The translations under genes were made by a program, and so were the position numbers. Source: Azospirillum soli (lineage in GTDB: Bacteria; Pseudomonadota; Alphaproteobacteria; Azospirillales; Azospirillaceae). Taken from it: DNA of 64,000 nucleotides. This document shows, one piece after another, positions 54,959 through 61,424 of this stretch. The DNA lies in contig NZ_JAGINQ010000010.1 in assembly GCF_017876165.1 (NCBI RefSeq), forward strand, positions 1 through 64,000. The letters are read 5' to 3'. The stretch's first letter is position 1. Every line of letters starts with the position of its first letter. A model generated the notes under the pieces. That model ran no database searches, was not told where the DNA came from, and saw nothing but the letters and a program-made list of their open reading frames with translations.

Positions 54959-55411
54959 ATGCGTCTCGTGCTCTTCGAACCGGATATCCCGCAGAACGCC
55001 GGCACCCTGATGCGTCTGGCGGCGGGACTCGGGGTCGCCCTCGACCTGATCGAGCCCTGCGGCTTCGTCCTCGACGACCGAAAGCTGCGGCGCGCCGGCA
55101 TGGACTATTTGGACCAGCTCGCCATGACGCGACACGCCTCGTGGTCGGCCTACGCCCGCGCACCCCACGCCGGACGTCTGGTGCTGCTGACCACGCGCGG
55201 CGCCATCCCCTACACCGACTTCGCCTTCGCCCCCGACGACCGGATCATGGTCGGGCGCGAGAGCGCCGGGGTGCCGGACGAGGTGCACGAGGCCGCCGAC
55301 GCCCGCCTCGTGATCCCGCTGAAGCCGCCTGCGCGTTCTCTGAATGTTGCACTTAGCGCGGCGATGGTGTTGGGTGAAGCCCTGCGACAGACCGCCGCAC
55401 TTCCGCAATAG
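54959..55411 (+). CDS. trmL: tRNA (cytidine/uridine-2'-O-)-methyltransferase TrmL
   Basis: A 150-residue SPOUT methyltransferase that 2'-O-methylates the wobble base of tRNA(Leu). It shows the trefoil-knot parts: EPDIPQNAGTLMRLAAGLGVALDLIEPCGF, IMVGRESAGVPDEVHEAADARLVIPL and the C-terminal ARSLNVALSAAMVLGEALRQ. ATG at 54959 has AGGGA eight bases upstream. It is divergent from petA and may be co-transcribed with hemF, 33 bases downstream. Confidence 0.93.
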   Translation: MRLVLFEPDIPQNAGTLMRLAAGLGVALDLIEPCGFVLDDRKLRRAGMDYLDQLAMTRHASWSAYARAPHAGRLVLLTTRGAIPYTDFAFAPDDRIMVGRESAGVPDEVHEAADARLVIPLKPPARSLNVALSAAMVLGEALRQTAALPQ

Positions 55412-55444
55412 AGGCCCCCTTCGAAGAAGGCCGGAGAGCAACCG

Positions 55445-56329
55445 ATGCCCGTTCCCGAAACGCCTACCGTCCCCACCGAAGACCAAAAGGCCCGCGCGAC
55501 CGCGTGGTTCGCCGAGTTGCGCGACCGCATCTGCGCGGCGTTCGAGCGGCTGGAGGACGACCTGACGGGCACTCACGCCGACCTTCCCCCCGGCCGGTTC
55601 GAGCGCAAGGCCTGGACCCGCCCCGATCACGGCGGCGGCGAAGGCGGCGGCGGCGTCATGTCGGTGATGAAGGGTCGCGTGTTCGAAAAGGTGGGCGTCA
55701 ACATCTCCACCGTGCACGGCACCTTCAGCCCGGAATTCCGCGCCAACATTCCCGGCGCGGGCGACGACGGGCGGTTCTGGGCCTCCGGCATCAGCCTTGT
55801 CGCCCACATGCGCTCGCCGCTGGTGCCGGCCACGCACATGAACACGCGGCACATCGCGACGAGCATCGGCTGGTTCGGCGGCGGCGCCGACCTGACGCCG
55901 ATGGTCGAGAACCCGCAGGACACGGCGGACTTCCACGCGGCGCTGAAAATCGCCTGCGACAGGCACGACCCAGCCTATTATGCGCGCTACAAGGAATGGT
56001 GCGACCGCTACTTCTTCCTGCCGCACCGGGGCGAGGCGCGCGGTGTGGGCGGCATCTTCTTCGACAATCTGGATTCCGGCGACTGGGAGGCTGATTTTGC
56101 CTTCACTCGCGACGTCGGGCTGGCCTTCCTGGAGGTCTACCCGGCGCTCGTCCGCCGCCACATGAACGAGCCTTGGACTGCCGAACAGCGCGAGCACCAG
56201 CTGATCCGCCGTGGACGGTACGTGGAGTTCAACCTTCTCTACGACCGGGGAACGACCTTCGGCCTGAAGACCGGCGGCAACACGGAGGCCATCCTCATGA
56301 GCCTGCCGCCGGAAGTTAAGTGGCCGTGA
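55445..56329 (+). CDS. hemF: Coproporphyrinogen III oxidase, oxygen-dependent
   Basis: HemF oxidatively decarboxylates coproporphyrinogen III in heme synthesis, using molecular oxygen. The 294-residue protein has the family signatures [35 protein letters not shown], the active-site [20 protein letters not shown] and [11 protein letters not shown], and the C-terminal [32 protein letters not shown]. It follows trmL on the same strand and converges on the cca gene, leaving three bases between the stops. The heme product would serve the bc1 complex encoded nearby. Confidence 0.97.
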   Translation: MPVPETPTVPTEDQKARATAWFAELRDRICAAFERLEDDLTGTHADLPPGRFERKAWTRPDHGGGEGGGGVMSVMKGRVFEKVGVNISTVHGTFSPEFRANIPGAGDDGRFWASGISLVAHMRSPLVPATHMNTRHIATSIGWFGGGADLTPMVENPQDTADFHAALKIACDRHDPAYYARYKEWCDRYFFLPHRGEARGVGGIFFDNLDSGDWEADFAFTRDVGLAFLEVYPALVRRHMNEPWTAEQREHQLIRRGRYVEFNLLYDRGTTFGLKTGGNTEAILMSLPPEVKWP

Positions 56330-56332
56330 GGG

Positions 56333-57583
56333 TCAGGGAGGGGGCACGCGCAAGCGCCGTTGCGCCTCGCCCAAACACTCCTCCCGCCCCGGCCGGAAAT
56401 CCTCGGCGATCCACCACGCCTCGACGTCCTTCATGAGCTTGCCGACCTCCGGTCCCGGCTTCAGCCCCATCGCCAGCAGATCGCGCCCGGCGATGGGCAG
56501 GCGCAAGGCCGGCAGGTCGTCCGCCGTGTCGAGCGCCGCCTTCACCGCGCTCAGCGCGACCGGACCGGGTGCGTCCACCGCCGCCAGCATCACCAGATCC
56601 CGATACAGCCCTGCGTCGCCCAGCCGATAGAGCGCTTGGCGGCGTTTGACGGCGTTGTCCGACGTTGAGACAGCCATGGGCGGCTCGACCAAGCCGACCA
56701 GACGGTCGCGATCGGCGTTGGACAGCTTCAAGGCCTCCGACGCCTTCAGCGCGCCGGCACGGTCGGTCGCCAGGACGGCGGCAAAGCGGCGCACGGCGTC
56801 GGGCGGCTCGGCCAAGTCATGCTCCAGCCGGACGAGGCCGTCCAAGCGCGCGGTCTCCGTCGCGGTGGGCAACAGGTGCTCCATCACCCCCCGATCCAGC
56901 ATCAGGCGCCAAATGGACGCCGGGTCCTTGGCGGCCAGCAGGCGGGACAACTCGCCCCGCACGCGCTCGCCGGACAGGGTCGGCAAACGCGGGGCCATGG
57001 CCGTGCAGGCGGCCAGCGCCTCGGCATCCGGCTCGCCCCGGCCGTAATGCGCGTGGAAGCGGAAGAAGCGCAGCAGGCGCAGCACATCCTCTTCGATGCG
57101 CTGGCGCGCGTCGCCAACAAAGCGCACCCGCCCCGCCGCCATGTCTGCGAGGCCGCCGAAGGGGTCGTAGACCAAACCGTCCGCCGTGCAGCTCAGGGCG
57201 TTCATGGTCAGGTCGCGGCGGGCGGCGTCCTCTCGCCAGTCGTCGGTGAACTCGACGCGGGCGTGCCGGCCGAACGTCTCGACGTCGCGGCGCAGCGTGG
57301 TGATCTCGTAGTGACACTTGCCGGACACGGCGGTCACGGTGCCGTGCTCGATGCCAGTGGGAATGGCGTGCAGGCCGGCGGCTTCCAGCAGTTCGATCAC
57401 GCGCTCGGGCGGGGCGTGGGTCGCGATGTCGATGTCCTTGACCTTGCGGCCGAGCCAAGCGTCGCGCACGCAGCCGCCGACGAAGCGCGCGTCAGCGCCC
57501 CCGGCGGCCAGCGCGTCCAGAACGGCGCGCGTTTCGGGGGATATCATCCAGGGCTGCGGGGCAAGGCGGGCGGTCGCGGTCAT
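56333..57583 (-). CDS. cca: CCA tRNA nucleotidyltransferase / poly(A) polymerase family
   Basis: A 416-residue class II nucleotidyltransferase that adds or repairs the 3' CCA of tRNA. The head domain has the nucleotidyl site RFVGGCVRDAWLGRKVKDIDIATHAPPER, with RRDLTMNALSC and DPFGGLADMAAGRVRFVGD as further signatures, then RIEEDVLRLLRFFRFHAHYG (neck). The C-terminal HD-like part is replaced by a helical domain, as usual in alphaproteobacteria. It ends a minus-strand run DUF1285-nudix-DUF6111-cca. Confidence 0.94.
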   Translation of the reverse strand: MTATARLAPQPWMISPETRAVLDALAAGGADARFVGGCVRDAWLGRKVKDIDIATHAPPERVIELLEAAGLHAIPTGIEHGTVTAVSGKCHYEITTLRRDVETFGRHARVEFTDDWREDAARRDLTMNALSCTADGLVYDPFGGLADMAAGRVRFVGDARQRIEEDVLRLLRFFRFHAHYGRGEPDAEALAACTAMAPRLPTLSGERVRGELSRLLAAKDPASIWRLMLDRGVMEHLLPTATETARLDGLVRLEHDLAEPPDAVRRFAAVLATDRAGALKASEALKLSNADRDRLVGLVEPPMAVSTSDNAVKRRQALYRLGDAGLYRDLVMLAAVDAPGPVALSAVKAALDTADDLPALRLPIAGRDLLAMGLKPGPEVGKLMKDVEAWWIAEDFRPGREECLGEAQRRLRVPPP

Positions 57584-57605
57584 GCCGGCACGCTAACCCG
57601 CCGCC

Positions 57606-57651
57606 GCCTTACTTTCCAGCGGGCGCACGCCTTACTTCCCGGCGGGCGCAC
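57606..57651. repeat. 23-bp tandem duplication over the end of the DUF6111 gene
   Basis: Two copies of a 23-base unit (57606-57628 and 57629-57651) differ at two bases; each encodes the ending AGK plus a TAA on the minus strand. The upstream copy is used as the gene's end, so the other is a spare, out-of-use stop region. Confidence 0.85.
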
Positions 57652-57931
57652 CTTGGCGACCCTCGATCAGCGTGCCGTTTTCCAGATGCGCCGGAGCGTA
57701 GGGGCTGTGCGGCGGCGCACCGCTGGTCAGCGCCAGGGTGCCGAGCGTCAGGGCCATCAGCCCCACCCCGCCCAGCACCAGCCAGTGCCACGGCGCGGTC
57801 ACCCACCAGGGGGCGCGGAGGTGCGCCTCCTCCGCCTGGGCGCGGCGGCGTTCGATGACGATGATGTAGAGCAGGTAACCGGCCGTCGGCAGCAGCAAGG
57901 GCACCACGACCGTCAGGAAGATCCTCAGCAC
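57632..57931 (-). CDS. DUF6111-type small membrane protein
   Basis: A 99-residue protein with two membrane helices (LRIFLTVVVPLLLPTAGYLLYIIVI and WHWLVLGGVGLMALTLGTLALTSG) and a short cytoplasmic loop between them containing RAPWWVTAPWHW. It matches my memory of the DUF6111 family found next to cca in Rhodospirillales; function is unknown. It lies 48 bases before cca and about 10 after the nudix gene in one transcript direction. Confidence 0.75.
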   Translation of the reverse strand: MLRIFLTVVVPLLLPTAGYLLYIIVIERRRAQAEEAHLRAPWWVTAPWHWLVLGGVGLMALTLGTLALTSGAPPHSPYAPAHLENGTLIEGRQGAPAGK

Positions 57932-57941
57932 CCGGCACCGC

Positions 57942-58643
57942 CTACTGCGTTTTGCCGATGGGGGTTTCGCCGATGGGGGGCTCTCCCAACGTGTCCTCGC
58001 GCAGCACGTCGCGCAGGTTCACCAGCATGCCGGCCGTCGCTCCCCAGATGAAGCGGTGCTGGTACGGGAAGACGTAGAAGAACCGCTTGGCCCCCTGGAA
58101 TTCGCGGCTGTGCCGCTGCGGATTGGACGGGTCGAGGATGAAGGCGAGCGGCACCTCGAACACCTCCGCGACCTCCGTCGGGTCGGGAGTCAGCAGGAAG
58201 GGCGGACGCACCACCCCGACCACCGGAGTCACCCGGAACCCCGTGCGCGTCACGTAGGTGTCGAGCCGGCCGATGATCTCGACGTGATCACGGCTCAACC
58301 CGATCTCTTCCTCCGTCTCGCGCAGGGCGGTTTCCTCGGGCGAGCCATCGAACGCCTCCATCCGGCCGCCCGGAAAGCTGATCTGCCCGGCGTGGGCGGT
58401 CAGGTGGGCGGTGCGCTGGGTGAAGATCACCGTGGCGCCCTCCGCATGCTCCACCAGCGGCACCAGAACCGCCGCCTCGCGCAGCTTGTCCGGCGGGCCG
58501 AAGCCGGGATTCAGGTCGTGATCGCCGCGCACCTTAACCGGGCGCAGGGTCGCGGCGGCGCTCCCTGGAAAGCGCTTGCGCACGTCCTCCAACGTCAGTC
58601 TCCAGGCAGCTTGCCCAGCGCGAAGAAGACTTTCCTGCTCCAT
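57942..58643 (-). CDS. Nudix hydrolase, CoA pyrophosphatase type
   Basis: A 233-residue nudix enzyme that likely cleaves CoA or derivatives to phosphopantetheine and 3',5'-ADP. The CoA-pyrophosphatase signature is VIFTQRTAHLTAHAGQISFPGG, running into the nudix box GGRMEAFDGSPEETALRETEEEIGL with the metal-binding glutamates intact. The C-terminus repeats PPIGETPIGKT as low complexity. Its start lies inside the end of the DUF1285 gene (49-base overlap), suggesting coupled translation. Confidence 0.9.
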   Translation of the reverse strand: MEQESLLRAGQAAWRLTLEDVRKRFPGSAAATLRPVKVRGDHDLNPGFGPPDKLREAAVLVPLVEHAEGATVIFTQRTAHLTAHAGQISFPGGRMEAFDGSPEETALRETEEEIGLSRDHVEIIGRLDTYVTRTGFRVTPVVGVVRPPFLLTPDPTEVAEVFEVPLAFILDPSNPQRHSREFQGAKRFFYVFPYQHRFIWGATAGMLVNLRDVLREDTLGEPPIGETPIGKTQ

Positions 58644-59182
58644 AGGCCGATCTCAGCCTCCCCATCATCGCCGTCTGGCGCAGACCTGTCCTTCATGCCA
58701 TCTCTCAGGACGGCGCGGTCCACCATTTCGTAATAGACCGACCGCAGGATCCGTGCCTCCAGCCTATTTCTTATTTCTATATAGGGTATCGGCTCTCCGC
58801 TTTGAGGATTATGGGCGACCCTGATCGGATGATCCGACCCAGCCTCAACCCATTCGTCTAAATTTGTTCGGAACGATATCACCTGATCGTCGCCATCTCC
58901 ACTTGCCGACATCTCGACAGCGACGAAGGGTGCGTCCTCGACAACTATGCGCCCGCGCTCAACAGGCGTAACGAGCCAAAAATCGCCTGCGTCATCCCGC
59001 CGCAGAACGGTGGAGAACAGCTTCACCAGCTCGATCCGCCGGATCGGGTCGCCTTCGTGGAACCACGTCCCGTCCCGCGCGATGCGGATGTCGAAGACCT
59101 GCTCCTTGGGCAGGAACTTCAGCTTTCCAAGCGCATCCCCATCGGAGCGCTTGTCATTCGCCCTTTCGTCACCGACCTTCAT
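58595..59182 (-). CDS. DUF1285 family protein
   Basis: A 195-residue soluble beta-rich protein of DUF1285. Recognisable are FDIRIARDGTWFHEGDPIRRIELVKLFSTVLRRDDAGDFWLVTPVERGRI, VEDAPFVAVEM, SFRTNLDEWVEAG and the end PIPYIEIRNRLEARILRSVYYEMVD. The function is unknown. It is the first gene of the minus-strand run to cca and is divergent from moxR, a neighbourhood that is often kept in alphaproteobacteria. Confidence 0.9.
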   Translation of the reverse strand: MKVGDERANDKRSDGDALGKLKFLPKEQVFDIRIARDGTWFHEGDPIRRIELVKLFSTVLRRDDAGDFWLVTPVERGRIVVEDAPFVAVEMSASGDGDDQVISFRTNLDEWVEAGSDHPIRVAHNPQSGEPIPYIEIRNRLEARILRSVYYEMVDRAVLRDGMKDRSAPDGDDGEAEIGLWSRKVFFALGKLPGD

Positions 59183-59285
59183 CGAATGCCTTCACCCGGT
59201 TCGGCCATCGGTACGGCCGCGTAACGTAATTTCGCCATACTCGTCACATAGGTCCACAGTTACGGTTTTGAATAGGAGCATTGAC

Positions 59286-60317
59286 GTGAGCGCAACGGAC
59301 GCCGCCCCGACTCCGCAATCGATACCGGGTTCCGAGAATCCTCACCAACTGATGGCGGAGATCGAAGCGCTCGGCGGCCGGCTCGCGCATGTGCGCGACC
59401 GCATCGGCCGGATCATCTTCGGCCAGCAGGATGTGATCGACCTGACGCTGATCACGCTTCTGGCCGGGGGCCACGTGCTGCTGATCGGCGTGCCGGGCCT
59501 TGCCAAGACGCGGCTGGTCGAGACGCTGGGCACCGTGCTGGGCCTCGCCGAGAAGCGCATCCAGTGCACGCCCGACCTGATGCCGGCCGACATCCTGGGG
59601 TCCGAAGTGCTGGAGGAGAACGAGTCGGGCCGCCGCTCCTTCCGCTTCATTCCCGGCCCGGTGTTCAGTCAGCTCCTTATGGCGGACGAGATCAACCGCG
59701 CCAGCCCGCGCACCCAGTCGGCGCTTCTCCAGGCCATGCAGGAACACCGCGTGTCGGTCGCCGGCCACTACCACCCCCTGCCCGAGCCGTTTCACGTCCT
59801 GGCCACCCAGAACCCGCTGGAGCAGGAAGGCACCTATCCCCTACCCGAAGCGCAGCTCGACCGCTTCCTGATGCAGGTGGACGTCAGCTACCCTGACCGC
59901 GACGCCGAACGGCGCATGATGATCGCCACCACCGGCGTGACGGACGAAAAGGCGGTGACCGTGCTGAGCCCCGCCGACCTTCAGGCCGCGCAACGGCTGG
60001 TTCGCCGCGTGCCCGTCAGCGAGGGCGTGGTGGAGGGCATTCTCGACCTCGTGCGCCGGGGCCGGCCGGAGACGACCGACCTGCCGGAGGTGCAGCGCCA
60101 CGTCGCCTGGGGGCCGGGGCCGCGCGCCAGTCAGGCTCTGATGCTCGCCGCCCGCGCCCGCGCCGTGCTGGACGGGCGCATCGCCCCGTCGCTGGACGAC
60201 GTGGTAGCACTGGCGAAGCCGGTGCTCGGCCACCGCATGGCGCTGAACTTCGCAGCACGGGCGGACGGCGTCACGCTGGACGACATCATCGGCCGCCTCT
60301 GCGCGCCGCTGGCGTAA
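59286..60317 (+). CDS. MoxR-family AAA+ ATPase
   Basis: A 343-residue AAA+ ATPase of the MoxR group, which acts as a chaperone with von Willebrand-type partners. Walker A is the group's variant LLIGVPGLAKTRLVETL, Walker B QLLMADEINRASPRTQSALLQAM, sensor 1 FHVLATQNPLEQEGTYPLPEAQLDRFLM, and an arginine-rich C-terminal lid with GPRASQALMLAARARAVLDGR. The start is GTG at 59286 with AGGAG seven bases upstream; the long open frame upstream is antisense to DUF1285. It is followed by DUF58 and DUF4159 genes, the usual MoxR partners. Confidence 0.95.
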   Translation: MSATDAAPTPQSIPGSENPHQLMAEIEALGGRLAHVRDRIGRIIFGQQDVIDLTLITLLAGGHVLLIGVPGLAKTRLVETLGTVLGLAEKRIQCTPDLMPADILGSEVLEENESGRRSFRFIPGPVFSQLLMADEINRASPRTQSALLQAMQEHRVSVAGHYHPLPEPFHVLATQNPLEQEGTYPLPEAQLDRFLMQVDVSYPDRDAERRMMIATTGVTDEKAVTVLSPADLQAAQRLVRRVPVSEGVVEGILDLVRRGRPETTDLPEVQRHVAWGPGPRASQALMLAARARAVLDGRIAPSLDDVVALAKPVLGHRMALNFAARADGVTLDDIIGRLCAPLA

Positions 60318-60327
60318 GGACCGGTCG

Positions 60328-61227
60328 ATGGCCGCCCCAACCCTCGGCGTTTCGGCGCTCCGCGCGCAGCAGCGGGCGGAGGGACTGTCCGCCACGCTGC
60401 CTCCTCTGCTGGTCGCGGCGGAGCGCGTGGCCTCCACCGTCGCCCAGGGTGTGCACGGACGGCGCCGCGTCGGCCTCGGCGAGACCTTCTGGCAGTTCCG
60501 CCGCTACCAGCCGGGCGACTCGCCCCAGATGATCGACTGGCGTCAGTCGGGCAAGACCCAGCCCGTCTACGTCCGCGAGAACGAGTGGGAGGCGGCGCAG
60601 ACCGTCTGGCTGTGGCGCGACCGGTCGCCCAGCATGGACTACCGCTCCGACAAGGCCCTGCCGACCAAGCGCGACCGCGCCGACCTGCTGACGCTCGCCA
60701 CGGCGGTGCTTCTGGTGCGCGGCGGCGAGCGGGTCGGCCTGCTGAACTCCGGCGTGCGTCCGGACCACGGCAAGTTCGCGCTGAACCGCATGGCCGGGCT
60801 GATGACTGATCCGCGCAACGCCCACGCGCCGGAAGGCCTGCCGACGCCGGAGCCCCTGCCCCGCCACGCCCAGGTGGTTCTGGCTGGCGACCTGCTGTCG
60901 CCCCTGCCGGAGATTCACGCGACGATTTCCGCCCTGACCGGGCGCGGCGTGCGCGGGCATCTGCTCCAGATCCTTGATCCGGCGGAGGAGACCCTGCCCT
61001 ACGACGGCCGCGTCGAGTTCGAAGGCTTCGAAGGCGAGGACGAGTTGCTGGTGCCGCGCGTCGAGGCGGTGCGCGAGGCCTATCTGGAGCGGCTGCACGC
61101 CCACCAGGACGGCCTTGCCGCCCTGGCCCGCGCTGCCGGGTGGAGCTTCGCCGTGCACCGGACCGACCGACCGCCGCAGGCCGCGCTGCTGGGTCTCTGG
61201 GGCGCCCTGGCGCGGGAGGCGGTGTGA
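60328..61227 (+). CDS. DUF58 domain protein (MoxR partner)
   Basis: A 299-residue protein of the DUF58 family with a von Willebrand-like fold. The signature is GRRRVGLGETFWQFRRYQPGDSPQMIDWRQSGKT, followed by VYVRENEWEAAQTVWLWRDRSPSMD, which contains the MIDAS-like DRSPS. It begins 10 bases after moxR and is surely in the same operon. Such proteins are thought to be cofactors of MoxR ATPases in assembling or activating envelope complexes, but the client here is unknown. Confidence 0.92.
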   Translation: MAAPTLGVSALRAQQRAEGLSATLPPLLVAAERVASTVAQGVHGRRRVGLGETFWQFRRYQPGDSPQMIDWRQSGKTQPVYVRENEWEAAQTVWLWRDRSPSMDYRSDKALPTKRDRADLLTLATAVLLVRGGERVGLLNSGVRPDHGKFALNRMAGLMTDPRNAHAPEGLPTPEPLPRHAQVVLAGDLLSPLPEIHATISALTGRGVRGHLLQILDPAEETLPYDGRVEFEGFEGEDELLVPRVEAVREAYLERLHAHQDGLAALARAAGWSFAVHRTDRPPQAALLGLWGALAREAV

Positions 61228-61283
61228 GGATTGGTTGAGAAGAGCCCCCTTCCTCCCACGCTTTGCGTGGGCCTCTCCTTCCC

Positions 61284-61359
61284 CCACCTTGCGGCGGGGG
61301 CAGGTTTTATCCCCTCCCCCGCCGCAAGGTGGAGGGTTAGGGTGGGGGCCCAACGCGAC
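61284..61359. repeat. Dispersed hairpin-rich intergenic repeat, copy B
   Basis: A perfect 17-bp inverted repeat (61284-61300 with 61316-61332, 15-base loop) is followed by GGAGGGTTAGGGTGGG. The part 61312-61359 matches copy A at 25060-25109. It sits between DUF58 and DUF4159 genes inside an operon-like cluster, so it may attenuate or stabilise the transcript. A smaller hairpin (CCCACGC-TTT-GCGTGGG, 61255-61271) lies just upstream. Confidence 0.8.
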
Positions 61360-61424
61360 CACTTGGGAAAAGCACAACCAGACCGCACATTAGTTCCTTT
61401 CGTGCAGGAAGACCGTAAACGCTG

